From the NCBI GenBank assembly GCA_029850565.1, contig JARCRR010000195.1:1-31189 (forward strand): DNA of 31,189 nt. The letters are read 5' to 3'. This DNA comes from Gallionella sp. (GTDB lineage: Bacteria > Pseudomonadota > Gammaproteobacteria > Burkholderiales > Gallionellaceae). Every line of letters begins with the position of its first letter. The stretch's first letter is position 1. The translations under genes and the position numbers were made by a program. The notes beneath the pieces are model-generated. The model did not search any database, was not told where the DNA came from, and saw only the letters and a program-made list of their open reading frames with translations. This document shows, in pieces, positions 7,398 through 14,846 of the stretch.

Positions 7398-8116
7398 TAT
7401 TGTTTCACCCCATCCGGGACGAAGACATAACCGTGCCCCCATACCGTCTGGATGAAACGCGGCTGGTCGGTATCGGGTTCGATGAGTTTGCGCAGACGCG
7501 AGATCTGCACATCGATGGCACGGTCGAAGGGTTCGTGGTCGCGGCCACGCGACAACTCCATCAGCTTGTCGCGTGATAACGGGTGACGGGGATGTGTGAC
7601 CAGCGTTTTCAATAGGCCGAACTCGCCAGTCGTCAGCGCAACGAGGATGCCGGCACGTTTCAATTCGCGCGTACCCAGATTGAGTTCGCAGTCGCTGAAG
7701 GAGATGATCTTCTCTTCAGTTTCCGGTGCACCAACGGGCTGGTTGCCTTTGCGTCTAAGAACGGCGTTGATGCGGGCGACCAGCTCGCGCGGATTGAATG
7801 GCTTGGGTAGATAGTCGTCCGCGCCCATCTCCAATCCGACGATGCGGTCGATCTCATCACCTCTGGCAGTGAGAAGAATGACTGGAACGTTTTCTCCCGT
7901 GCCACGCAGTCGGCGCAGGATGGAGAGGCCATCCTCTTTGGGCAGCATCAGGTCGAGTACGAGGAGATGGAAGCGTCCCGTACGCAATGCGGTGTTCATG
8001 GCCTCTCCATCGTTAACAGCTTTGGTATCGAAACCTTGTTCGCTCAGATAGCGCAGTAGCAAGTCGCGCAGGCGAACGTCGTCGTCGATGATGAGGATGC
8101 GGTGTCGGTTGTCCAT
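7397..8116 (-). CDS. ompR: OmpR-type response regulator
   Basis: This is a DNA-binding regulator switched by phosphorylation. The receiver domain has the acidic pocket DDD at 11-13, the phosphorylated aspartate in LVLDLMLP at residue 55 (the same number as E. coli OmpR), and the lysine in YLPKPFNPREL. The winged-helix domain occupies the last 100 residues and ends RFIQTVWGHGYVFVPDG, almost identical to the OmpR ending. The start is ATG at 8116, giving 239 residues as in OmpR; the longer frame adds a run with no homology and no better ribosome site. No clear ribosome site precedes it. The gene is divergent from the repeat protein at 8290 across 173 bases, a likely place for autoregulation. Confidence 0.9.
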   Translation of the reverse strand: MDNRHRILIIDDDVRLRDLLLRYLSEQGFDTKAVNDGEAMNTALRTGRFHLLVLDLMLPKEDGLSILRRLRGTGENVPVILLTARGDEIDRIVGLEMGADDYLPKPFNPRELVARINAVLRRKGNQPVGAPETEEKIISFSDCELNLGTRELKRAGILVALTTGEFGLLKTLVTHPRHPLSRDKLMELSRGRDHEPFDRAIDVQISRLRKLIEPDTDQPRFIQTVWGHGYVFVPDGVKQ

Positions 8117-8143
8117 GGCGTAATCATAAACGTGCACCGCCGC

Positions 8144-8195
8144 GTAACTGTGAGAATTTGTTGATGAACCAGCTTCCTGAAACAAATAGTTACAA
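8144..8195. promoter_or_regulatory. Possible OmpR-type half-sites between ompR and the repeat-protein gene
   Basis: In the 173-base divergent gap, GTAAC occurs at 8144-8148 and its inverse GTTACAA at 8189-8195 (TTGTAAC on the minus strand). TTGTAAC also occurs in the divergent gap of the second two-component locus (22840-22846). One shared heptamer is weak evidence; binding is inferred. Confidence 0.3.
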
Positions 8196-8289
8196 TTCAG
8201 CCGTTGCCGTACACACACGTCTTACATTTCAATCCCATCATTCCCACCACGCCAATGGGGCGGACGAGCAATAAGCACAGGAGAACACC

Positions 8290-8904
8290 ATGAATGCAAT
8301 CTTAAAGACATTGATCGCTACGAGTATCGTCGCAACATTCAGCATGAACGCAGTTGCTGCCGATACCGTACAAACCACGCAGCAACGTTTGGAGCGCATG
8401 AAGACGATGACGCCGGAACAGCGCGCCAAAGAGCATGAAAAGATGCGCAAAGAGCACGAGAAGATGAAACCGGAGCAGCGAGAGCAGGAGCGCAAGGCGA
8501 TGCAAGAGTATATGGAGAAGCAGTCACCAGAGGAACGCCGTGCCATGCGCAAGCAGATGCATGAGGATATGCAACGCATGAGTCCTGAAGAACGTCGCGC
8601 TCACCGTGAAGCCATGAAGGAGGATTGGGATGCGATGACGCCGGAACAGCGTGCGGAACGTCGCAAAGAGATGCGCGAGCATTTCGACAAGATGTCTCCC
8701 GCGGAACGCAAAGAGATGCGCAAAGAAATGAAGGAGCACATGAAAGGCATGTCGCGTGAAGAGCGTCGCGAGATGCGCAAGGAGATGCATGACCGCTTCG
8801 AGAAGATGACACCGGAAGAGCGCAAGGAATTCAAACGCGGCATGAAGAGCGGCGACGGAATGCCGCCGTTCGACGGACCTATGGGCGGCATGCCGCCGAG
8901 ATGA
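8290..8904 (+). CDS. Exported protein made of 19-residue MTPEQR-type repeats
   Basis: The product is 204 residues. A signal peptide (1-24, ending NAVAA) is followed by an almost uninterrupted array of 19-residue units beginning T/S-P-E-Q/E-R, seven complete and one partial, from residue 41 to 185. Every unit is rich in Glu, Lys, Arg and Met and should form a long charged alpha helix. The end is short and glycine/proline-rich (PPFDGPMGGMPPR). The motif recalls the DUF3106 group and, more distantly, the LTxxQ motif of Spy/CpxP periplasmic chaperones, which are controlled by envelope-stress two-component systems. It is divergent from ompR-envZ, which fits control by that pair. ATG 8290 has AGGAGA 6 bases upstream. 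The function is unproven; a periplasmic chaperone or metal-binding (Met-rich) role is a guess. Confidence 0.75.
   Translation: MNAILKTLIATSIVATFSMNAVAADTVQTTQQRLERMKTMTPEQRAKEHEKMRKEHEKMKPEQREQERKAMQEYMEKQSPEERRAMRKQMHEDMQRMSPEERRAHREAMKEDWDAMTPEQRAERRKEMREHFDKMSPAERKEMRKEMKEHMKGMSREERREMRKEMHDRFEKMTPEERKEFKRGMKSGDGMPPFDGPMGGMPPR
8410..8844 (+). repeat. 57-bp in-frame tandem repeat inside the exported protein gene
   Basis: The units begin at residues 41, 60, 79, 98, 117, 136, 155 and 174, exactly 19 codons apart, with the last one cut at 12 residues. Protein units are similar but the DNA units have diverged, so the array is not freshly amplified. Confidence 0.8.
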
Positions 8905-8910
8905 TGGCGT

Positions 8911-10140
8911 TTAGCTTTGGTCTTTAAGCCAAGCCAAAGCGCCCGATCCTGCAACACGCCCGCTGGCGAAACAAGCGGTCAGCAAGTAACCGCCGGTGGG
9001 CGCTTCCCAATCCAACATCTCGCCCGCGCAGAATGTGCCGGGCGATCTTTTAAGCATCAATCTTTCATCCAGCGATTCGAAAGTCACGCCACCCGCGCTG
9101 CTGATCGCTTCACTTAAAGGGCGGGCTGCGATGAGTGCCAACGGCAAGGCTTTGATAGTGCCCGCCAGTAATTCAGCATCGTTCATCTGTTGCGTATCCA
9201 ATGCTTCACGCAACAGATTCGCCTTCACACCTTTCAAGCCCAAACGACTTTGCAGATGGCTGGTGAGCGAGCGCGACCCACGCGGATGCGACACCTCGGT
9301 CTGCACCCGTTGCAGCGACCAATCTGGTAGCAAATCCAAGTAGAGCACGGCGCTACCGCTACGTTCGATCTCGTCACGTATTGGTGCGGAGAGGCCATAG
9401 ATGAGACCGCCTTCGATGCCATGCTCGGTAATCACGCATTCACCTTGTTTTCGGACATCAGCGAAAGTGACGGCAATGGATTTAAGAGGTTCGCCGACGA
9501 AACGCTCGCGAAAGTGTGTGCTCCAAGCGATGTCGAAACCGCAGTTGCTTGGGCGAAGGGGCGCGACACTTGCGCCATGTTGTTCGAGTAGCTTTACCCA
9601 CACCCCATCCGAACCGAGTTGCGGCCAACTGCCGCCCCCCAAAGCCAAGACCACCGCATCGGTATTGATCAGTCTCTCGCCGTCCGGCGTGATGAATCGC
9701 AATGCGCCTTGTGCGTTCCATCCGTTCCAGCGATGGCGCATATGGAATCGCACGCCGTTCTCGCGCAGACGGTGCAGCCAAGCGCGCAATAACGGTGCGG
9801 CTTTCATATCCGTGGGGAACACGCGGTTGGACGTGCCTACGAAGGTGGATATGCCGAGACCGTGTATCCAATCGCGCAAGGCATCAGGTGGAAACGTGTT
9901 CAGCAATGGTTCGATGTGCGACTTTTGCGCACCATAGCGCGTGAGAAAATCCGCGAACGGTTCTGCATGCGTGATGTTCATACCGCCTTTGCCCGCCATG
10001 AGGAACTTGCGCCCCACGCTGGGCATGGCGTCATACACATCGACGCGGACGCCTGCCTGAGATAGCACCTCCGTCGCCATCAAGCCCGCAGGCCCGCCGC
10101 CGATGACGGCGACAGTATGCGTGCGCCGGGCGGGATTCAA
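8911..10140 (-). CDS. BaiN/HI0933-type FAD-dependent oxidoreductase (TIGR03862-like)
   Basis: This 409-residue flavoprotein has an N-terminal Rossmann fold with GGGPAGL at 14-20, the GRKFLMAGKGGMNITH block (about 46-62) typical of the HI0933/BaiN family, a second dinucleotide block VVLALGGGSWPQLG, and the C-terminal flavin clamp (FCAGEMLDWEAPTGGYLL). The physiological substrate of the family is mostly unknown. The start is an unusual TTG at 10140, overlapping the hemerythrin stop; no other start codon lies before the Rossmann glycines. It is the last of five genes on the minus strand starting at the NsrR-like repressor, so it may be induced by nitric oxide. It converges with the repeat-protein gene, the two stops being only 6 bases apart, with no room for a terminator. 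Confidence 0.85.
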   Translation of the reverse strand: MNPARRTHTVAVIGGGPAGLMATEVLSQAGVRVDVYDAMPSVGRKFLMAGKGGMNITHAEPFADFLTRYGAQKSHIEPLLNTFPPDALRDWIHGLGISTFVGTSNRVFPTDMKAAPLLRAWLHRLRENGVRFHMRHRWNGWNAQGALRFITPDGERLINTDAVVLALGGGSWPQLGSDGVWVKLLEQHGASVAPLRPSNCGFDIAWSTHFRERFVGEPLKSIAVTFADVRKQGECVITEHGIEGGLIYGLSAPIRDEIERSGSAVLYLDLLPDWSLQRVQTEVSHPRGSRSLTSHLQSRLGLKGVKANLLREALDTQQMNDAELLAGTIKALPLALIAARPLSEAISSAGGVTFESLDERLMLKRSPGTFCAGEMLDWEAPTGGYLLTACFASGRVAGSGALAWLKDQS

Positions 10141-10664
10141 ATCGATACTCCGCGTCGTGCGGCCATGCTTTGACCGACCACGCGCTGTTGTGTGTCAGTC
10201 AGCAGGGTAGCGGCCAGCGGCAGTAATTGTCCGTTCTCCACTGCGATATGCCGTGTGTAGACATCGATGAAGTGACGGGCGATGTTCGCGTCCAGGGTTT
10301 TTGCTTGATCTTCAGCGATGCCGATCAACAACGGGCGCAGACTTTGCCATGCGGCTTCCATTCCTTTGTGTTCTTGCAGCAATCCGGCAATGAGTGATGC
10401 GGCAGCTTGGTCTTGTGTGGCGAGTAGCTGCGGGAAGAGGTCTTGCTCTTCGTCTTGGTGGTGATATTGCCCGGCGGTATCGAAGTATCGCAGAATGGCG
10501 CGGGCAGCTTGGCTTGTCTGTACATCGTTACCTTGTGTTGCCAGATACGTCACCAGGCGATTCAGCGTGACGCATTGCGCCTCTATCCTGCCGTGGCAGG
10601 CGCGCAGCATGGCCAGCGGGTCATCAAAGGTGGGGGCACTTGCGCTACCGAGCAGGGAATCCAT
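10137..10664 (-). CDS. Hemerythrin HHE-domain protein
   Basis: The 175-residue protein has the full set of di-iron ligands of the hemerythrin cation-binding fold: His24 (ACHGRIEAQ), His68-His69 followed by Glu72-Glu73 (YHHQDEEQDLFP), His99 (LLQEHKGME), and His139 with Glu143 (RHIAVENGQLLP). Hemerythrins bind O2 or NO; the YtfE/RIC branch repairs nitrosylated iron-sulfur clusters and is controlled by NsrR. This one lacks the N-terminal cysteine-containing ScdA domain of YtfE, so repair is not shown. There is no signal peptide, so it is cytosolic. It lies between a SirB2-like gene (9 bases) and the flavoprotein (overlap), within the nsrR operon. A role in NO or O2 binding is inferred. Confidence 0.87.
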   Translation of the reverse strand: MDSLLGSASAPTFDDPLAMLRACHGRIEAQCVTLNRLVTYLATQGNDVQTSQAARAILRYFDTAGQYHHQDEEQDLFPQLLATQDQAAASLIAGLLQEHKGMEAAWQSLRPLLIGIAEDQAKTLDANIARHFIDVYTRHIAVENGQLLPLAATLLTDTQQRVVGQSMAARRGVSI

Positions 10665-10673
10665 AGGGCGATT

Positions 10674-11042
10674 TCACAATGAGGGAAAGGGATCGTGCGT
10701 GACGGCCGCTGCGACGATATAGAAGAAGGCGAGCTGTGCCGACAGCCACGCGACAAGCCGCATCGAATCCGTTTTTGCAAAGCGGAACGCCAGCATGCCC
10801 AAACCGATGTAGAGCAACAGCGCCAATATCTTCGCGGCCAACCACGGTGAGTTGAATGGTGTGTAACCGAGTTGCCATGCGAGCAGGATCGCGCTGGTGA
10901 GCAGGATCGTATCGATGCTGTGAGGCGCGATCTTCAACCAGCGTTGCCGCATGATGGGCGAGTGGCGCATGAGCCAGATGCCCCGCAAAAGGAACAGGCT
11001 GTAGCTGAGGGCGACGCAGGTGATGTGGATGGCTTTGAGCAT
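10674..11042 (-). CDS. SirB2-like small membrane protein
   Basis: This 122-residue protein has four predicted helices (about 2-24, 43-60, 66-86 and 97-114). The opening KAIHITCVALSYSLFLLRGIW, with a histidine in the first helix, and the RWLKIAPHSIDTILLTSAI stretch are characteristic of the SirB2 family. The biochemical role of SirB2 proteins is unknown; the invasion-regulator name is historical. Conserved histidines in the first two helices suggest a possible heme or metal site, but this is not shown. It lies 7 bases after the HPP gene and 9 bases before the hemerythrin gene, so the three are surely one transcript. Confidence 0.82.
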   Translation of the reverse strand: MLKAIHITCVALSYSLFLLRGIWLMRHSPIMRQRWLKIAPHSIDTILLTSAILLAWQLGYTPFNSPWLAAKILALLLYIGLGMLAFRFAKTDSMRLVAWLSAQLAFFYIVAAAVTHDPFPSL

Positions 11043-11049
11043 CGGCGTA

Positions 11050-11757
11050 TCAGTCTCTCTTGAGTTGCTTATCTAGCCGATCTTTCGCATGTGCTTGTGC
11101 TTTGTCATAGATGACAGACAAGTCGGCGGCACTCACATCGATCACTCCATCCATTTGTTCCAGCGCACGCTCGATGTCGGCCAGTTCGGGAATCACCGTA
11201 GGTTCGAGTTTCGGCGGCATGGATGCGGTTGCCTGGACAGGATAGCGTCTGCCGGGCAGCACGTTGTTGATGAGCAGCGCCAGCAGTAAAGAAATGAGTA
11301 CATTAGCGATGATGATCATCGCCACCCATCGCCCCCCCATGTCATGGAATTGCCCGCCTGCCAATACGAGTGTCAGTGCGGTGGCCGCCCCCGGAGGGTG
11401 CAGACAATTCAAGTAATGCATCAGGAAGATGGCGGTGCCGACCGCGACCCCTGCCGCAATGGCCGGATCGGGGATAAGCACGATACAGACCCAACCGGCG
11501 AGGGCGGAGACCAAATGGCCGCCGACCAGATTCCAGGGTTGTGCGAAGGGACTGTGCGGGGAAGCGAACAGCAGCACGGCAGAGGCTGCCATCGAACCCA
11601 ACATCAACAGCGGATAACTATGTTGAGGTAATGCATAGAGCGCCCACGCCAGTAGCAGGATGGCGATGCCGCCTGCCAATCCACTGCGAACCTTTTCCAG
11701 AAACGGGGTGGGGGTCTTGTGAGGGATGAATGACTTTATGAATGATCTGAGACTCAT
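11050..11757 (-). CDS. HPP-family integral membrane protein, possible nitrite transporter
   Basis: The 235-residue protein has four to five hydrophobic helices in residues 20-170 and the family-defining motif LNCLHPPGAATAL at about 127-139. A charged cytosolic tail of about 55 residues follows, without a CBS pair. Plant and cyanobacterial HPP proteins have been shown to move nitrite across membranes, and the position beside NsrR, NirS and NorCB makes nitrite a reasonable substrate here; this is inference. ATG at 11757 overlaps the nsrR stop (ATGA), so it is translated with the repressor. Its expression should follow NsrR control of the whole run. Confidence 0.85.
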   Translation of the reverse strand: MSLRSFIKSFIPHKTPTPFLEKVRSGLAGGIAILLLAWALYALPQHSYPLLMLGSMAASAVLLFASPHSPFAQPWNLVGGHLVSALAGWVCIVLIPDPAIAAGVAVGTAIFLMHYLNCLHPPGAATALTLVLAGGQFHDMGGRWVAMIIIANVLISLLLALLINNVLPGRRYPVQATASMPPKLEPTVIPELADIERALEQMDGVIDVSAADLSVIYDKAQAHAKDRLDKQLKRD

Positions 11758-12179
11758 TTCTTCAGCTTTGCTTTTGAGCCAGGGAGCAGATCAGCCAAAG
11801 TGCTTCCATCCAGCGTATCCATGAAAGCTTTTTGCGCATTGAAGAATATCTTTCGCAAGCGGCAATTGGGCATCAGCGGGCAGCAATCATCGAGCGCCTC
11901 TTCCTTCATGCAGTACAGAAGCGCGAGATTGCTTTCCATCAGTCGCACGACATCGCCAATCGATATCTCTGCGGGTGCGTGTGCGAGCCGGATCCCGCCA
12001 TTCCTGCCCCTTTCACTTACGACGACACCTGCCGCAACCAACTGCATGACGACCTTCATCAGGTGAGTCTTGACGATGTCGAAGGCTTCGGATACCTCCG
12101 CGATGGTGGCAGGCTCGTCTTTCTGGCCCAGGTAGATCAGGGTGCGCAGCGCGATATCGGTGGAGAGATTGAGTTGCAT
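11754..12179 (-). CDS. nsrR: Rrf2-family NO-sensing repressor, NsrR-like
   Basis: This 141-residue protein opens with MQLNLSTDIALRTLIYL, close to E. coli NsrR, and has the winged-helix DNA-binding domain with the wing motif GRNGGIRLA at 58-66. The iron-sulfur cysteines are at 90, 99 or 100, and 106 (LLYCMKEE, DDCCPLMPNC), matching the three-cysteine pattern of NsrR rather than IscR. NsrR loses its cluster's repressive form on contact with NO. The gene is divergent from the nor genes, with a 23-bp NsrR-type operator between them, and is first in its own operon, so autoregulation is likely. The extra adjacent cysteine (CC at 99-100) is a small oddity; which one binds the cluster is not certain. 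Confidence 0.9.
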   Translation of the reverse strand: MQLNLSTDIALRTLIYLGQKDEPATIAEVSEAFDIVKTHLMKVVMQLVAAGVVVSERGRNGGIRLAHAPAEISIGDVVRLMESNLALLYCMKEEALDDCCPLMPNCRLRKIFFNAQKAFMDTLDGSTLADLLPGSKAKLKK

Positions 12180-12250
12180 AGTGAGGTACCGGGTTCATGA
12201 GCGTCATGTTTATGCACGACATTCTGCCGCATATTCGACCTGATTCATAT

Positions 12251-12273
12251 TACATTCATTTTAGTTGCATCTT
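12251..12273. promoter_or_regulatory. NsrR-type operator between nsrR and the nor genes
   Basis: TACATTCATTT (12251-12261), one T, and AGTTGCATCTT (12263-12273) fit the 11-1-11 NsrR consensus, whose halves are AAGATGYATTT and AAATRCATCTT. By eye the left half matches at 8 of 11 and the right half at 9 of 11 positions. It lies 62 bases before the small membrane-protein gene and about 72 bases from the nsrR start, and overlaps a plausible -35 box. Confidence 0.65.
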
Positions 12274-12293
12274 TCAAAAAATAGGAATACATT
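12265..12293 (+). promoter_or_regulatory. Candidate promoter of the nor operon
   Basis: TTGCAT (12265-12270) and TACATT (12288-12293) are 17 bases apart and lie 42 bases before the first gene. The hexamers are only fair matches (3 and 4 of 6). The -35 box is inside the NsrR operator, which would explain repression. A perfect CATTG/CAATG inverted repeat at 12290-12304 follows. Confidence 0.35.
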
Positions 12294-12334
12294 GTCATTC
12301 AATGAATCATTTAATGCGGCTTGGGTAGAACAAC

Positions 12335-12676
12335 ATGATCGAACCGGCAAGTCTTGGAAATTTCTTCACCATCTTCTTTACTTCCGCGATGGTGATCATG
12401 TTGGGTGCGCTGTACGCATTGCTGTTCGCCTTCTCCCGCCTCAAGGGTGACGCTCGCCTGATGCCATTGGCTTACCTCTCTTACGCGGGTCTTCTTATCT
12501 CCACCTTATTTCTTGCGGATGCGGCCAATCTGCTGAAACACCCTTTTTGGACGGTCATCGTTGCATTCATGTTGGTGGGTTACTTGCTCGCACCGCATGC
12601 GATCTGGCATTTGTGCGTGGGCACACATGCTGATGAGCATGCAGAAGTGCAGCCGGTACCGCTTAAAGATTTTTAA
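12335..12676 (+). CDS. Small three-helix membrane protein upstream of norC
   Basis: I do not recognise a named family. The 113-residue product has three hydrophobic helices, about residues 10-33, 45-62 and 69-92, and a short acidic/histidine-bearing tail (HLCVGTHADEHAEVQ). Histidines at the third helix and tail (APHAIWHLC) could bind metal or heme, which is speculation. It starts at an ATG with only a weak GGGTAG upstream, is the first gene after the NsrR operator, and lies 21 bases before norC, so it is co-transcribed with the NO reductase. Size and place suggest an extra subunit or assembly factor of the reductase, comparable in position, but not in sequence, to NorE-type proteins. Confidence 0.75.
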   Translation: MIEPASLGNFFTIFFTSAMVIMLGALYALLFAFSRLKGDARLMPLAYLSYAGLLISTLFLADAANLLKHPFWTVIVAFMLVGYLLAPHAIWHLCVGTHADEHAEVQPVPLKDF

Positions 12677-12697
12677 CGTTGAGTAAGGGAGATAACC

Positions 12698-13291
12698 ATG
12701 GCGACAAGTCAGTGGTGGGCATCTGAATCATTCTGGCGCAAGACGGCGATCTGGGTCACCGGCGGGTCATTCGTCGCGCTGATCTTTTTAACGATGGACA
12801 CGATTCCGCAGATATCCAGCGGGTCTAAACGCGTTCCGGCATATTCGGTCATCAATCATCGTATCGAATACAAGTTCGACGAGAAGCGTCACGTGCAAGT
12901 GCCTGTGATAGGTGCGAAAGAGCCGCTGTTCGGTAAAGAGTTGAACGAAGAAGAAGCCGAAGCATTGGTCAAACTGGGCAAGTTGACGACGCAGGCGAAG
13001 AACTGCATGAATTGTCATACCTTGCTGGGCAACGGTGCCTACTACGCGCCCGATCTCACCAAATCATGGCTGGATCAATACTGGGGTACTAAAGAGGTGC
13101 GCGAAGTGCAGATGGTCGAATTCATCAAGGATCCCTCCGACAAGTTGCACAACAGTGTGGGACGGCGCATGCCCAAACTCGAGATCACCGACGAGGAAGC
13201 GCGCGGTGTGGTGGCCTTCCTGAAATGGATGTCCAGCATCGATACCAACGGTTTCCCCTATAACTTCAAATCCATCGAACAGGAGAATTGA
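12698..13291 (+). CDS. norC: Nitric oxide reductase cytochrome c subunit, long form
   Basis: NorC feeds electrons to the NorB catalytic subunit from the periplasmic side. One N-terminal membrane anchor (about 16-36) is followed by a c-type heme site CMNCH at about residues 103-107, then LLGNGAYYAPDLTK, a segment diagnostic of NorC, and the sixth-ligand methionine region RRMPKLEITDEE, ending VVAFLKWMSSIDTNGFPYN. At 197 residues it is about 50 longer than Pseudomonas NorC (about 146): the extra part lies between the anchor and the heme (AYSVINHRIEYKFDEK and on to GKLTTQ). ATG 12698 follows AGGGAGA. It ends three bases before norB. Confidence in NorC is high; what the insert does is unknown. Confidence 0.93.
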   Translation: MATSQWWASESFWRKTAIWVTGGSFVALIFLTMDTIPQISSGSKRVPAYSVINHRIEYKFDEKRHVQVPVIGAKEPLFGKELNEEEAEALVKLGKLTTQAKNCMNCHTLLGNGAYYAPDLTKSWLDQYWGTKEVREVQMVEFIKDPSDKLHNSVGRRMPKLEITDEEARGVVAFLKWMSSIDTNGFPYNFKSIEQEN

Positions 13292-13293
13292 TC

Positions 13294-14739
13294 ATGGCGA
13301 CGCTAGGACAGTTGGATAGTGCCAACCTGAACGGTGGGCAAAAGCTGGCGGTGAAATACTTCACCGTGGCGATCGTGTTATTCGGTGCGCAAGTGTTGTT
13401 CGGCCTGCTCTCGGGGCTGCAATATCTGTATCCGGACTTTTTGTACGGCGTACTCGATTTCAGCGTCAACCGCATGGTGCACATCAATGCGCTGGTGGTG
13501 TGGCTGCTGTATGGCTTCCTCGGTTCGGTGTATTGGCTGCTGGAAGAAGAATCGCAACATGAAGTGGTCGGACTCAAGTTGGGCAACCTGATCTACTGGG
13601 TACTCACCTCTGCGGTCACCGTCGTGGTGCTGGTGTATCTGTTCGTACAGATCGGCCCCGGCAAAGAATCCACCATCTGGCTCATCAACGAAGGCCGTGA
13701 ATATATCGAGGCGCCGCGCTGGGCTGATATCGGCATCGTGGTGAGCGTGCTGGTGGTGTTCTACAACGTCGCCGCCACCTTCTCCCAAGGCCGCTACACC
13801 GGCATCGCGGGTGTGTTGGTGCTGGATATGCTGGCTTTGTTCGGCATCTATCTGGCCGGCATGTTCTACACCACCAACATCTCCATCGATCAATACTGGT
13901 GGTGGTGGGTGATCCACTTGTGGGTCGAAGCGACTTGGGAGGTAATGGTCGCCTGCATCATGGCTTATGGTCTGATGAAAGTGTTGGGCGTGAGTCGCAA
14001 GATCGTCGAGACATGGTTGTACATCGAAGTCGCGTTGATGTTCGGTTCCGGCATCTTGGGCTTGGGTCACCACTACTTCTGGATCGGCACACCTGAATAC
14101 TGGTTCAGCATCGGCGGCTTCTTCTCGGCACTGGAGCCGATCCCATTGGTCGCGATGGTGGTGCATGCCGTATTCGATGCGGGTGCGCGGCACGCCAAGA
14201 ACTCCAACCATCCGGCCATGGCTTGGCTGATAGCCCACGCCTTCGGTAACTTCTTCGGTGCGGGTGTGTGGGGCTTCATGCACACCTTGCCGCAGATCAA
14301 TCTGTACACACACGGCACACAATGGTCGGCTTCGCACGGTCACCTCGCATTCTTCGGTGCCTACGCCACCATCATCATCGCCATGTTCTACCTCGGTGTG
14401 CAGCGTTGGCGCAGCGGGGTGTGGATGTCGGGCGATCTGCCGGGCAACGGCTGGAAGTGGAAGTGGGCGTTGGGTCTGCTCAACCTCGGCATGGTCGGTA
14501 TGACAGTATCGATGTTGGTCTCCGGTTACGTTCAATCCCAGATCGAACGTGCCATCGAAGGCTCGACTTGGATGGGATATTTCGCCGCCCAGATACACCC
14601 TTGGTTTGCGCAAGGCATGTGGTGGCGTGAAGTGTTCGGTGTGATGTTCCTGATTGGATTCGTGCTGTTGGTGTGGGACTTGCTGACCATCGGCAAGGGC
14701 GAGAGCCGCGCCATGCAGCCAGCAGTTTCGGAGAATTGA
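13294..14739 (+). CDS. norB: Nitric oxide reductase catalytic subunit (cNOR)
   Basis: NorB reduces two NO to N2O at a heme b3/non-heme iron (FeB) site in the inner membrane. The 481-residue protein has about 12 helices. All family ligands are present: His63 and His350 for low-spin heme b, His348 for heme b3, and His208, His259 and His260 with Glu212 for FeB (HLWVEATWE, GLGHHYFWIG). Glu216 and Glu281 (FSALEPIPL), important for proton or site chemistry in Pseudomonas NorB, are also kept. The missing tyrosine-histidine pair and these glutamates separate it from oxidases. There is no N-terminal quinol-oxidase extension, so it is cNOR not qNOR. ATG 13294 is preferred over the TTG two codons earlier; GGAG lies about 10 bases upstream. 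A strong terminator follows. Confidence 0.96.
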   Translation: MATLGQLDSANLNGGQKLAVKYFTVAIVLFGAQVLFGLLSGLQYLYPDFLYGVLDFSVNRMVHINALVVWLLYGFLGSVYWLLEEESQHEVVGLKLGNLIYWVLTSAVTVVVLVYLFVQIGPGKESTIWLINEGREYIEAPRWADIGIVVSVLVVFYNVAATFSQGRYTGIAGVLVLDMLALFGIYLAGMFYTTNISIDQYWWWWVIHLWVEATWEVMVACIMAYGLMKVLGVSRKIVETWLYIEVALMFGSGILGLGHHYFWIGTPEYWFSIGGFFSALEPIPLVAMVVHAVFDAGARHAKNSNHPAMAWLIAHAFGNFFGAGVWGFMHTLPQINLYTHGTQWSASHGHLAFFGAYATIIIAMFYLGVQRWRSGVWMSGDLPGNGWKWKWALGLLNLGMVGMTVSMLVSGYVQSQIERAIEGSTWMGYFAAQIHPWFAQGMWWREVFGVMFLIGFVLLVWDLLTIGKGESRAMQPAVSEN

Positions 14740-14759
14740 TCTGGTAAGAAAGTTGATAG

Positions 14760-14791
14760 CCCACTTGGACGTGTTTCAGGTGGGTTTTTTT
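14760..14791 (+). terminator. Rho-independent terminator after norB
   Basis: CCCACTTG and CAGGTGGG pair over 8 bp (one G-T pair) around a 9-base loop, followed by seven T. It separates the norCB transcript from nirS. Confidence 0.88.
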
Positions 14792-14846
14792 CTGCGAAAT
14801 AGAAATGACGTATCTGTGATTCACTTTTCAAATTGAGGAGATGATG

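Noticed and set aside
8290..8904. Reading the repeat protein as a true Spy/CpxP homolog
   Set aside because: The MTPEQR unit only loosely recalls LTxxQ, and the strict 19-residue array is not the Spy fold; kept as unknown function.
13378..14613. A 411-residue minus-strand frame opposite norB
   Set aside because: His/Gln/Asp-rich composition with no motif; norB on the plus strand has all catalytic ligands.
14792..14840. Possible NsrR or FNR/Dnr box upstream of nirS (GTATCT; GTGATTCAC; TCAAATTGA)
   Set aside because: Short palindromes only. Neither the 11-1-11 NsrR layout nor TTGAT-N4-ATCAA is met.
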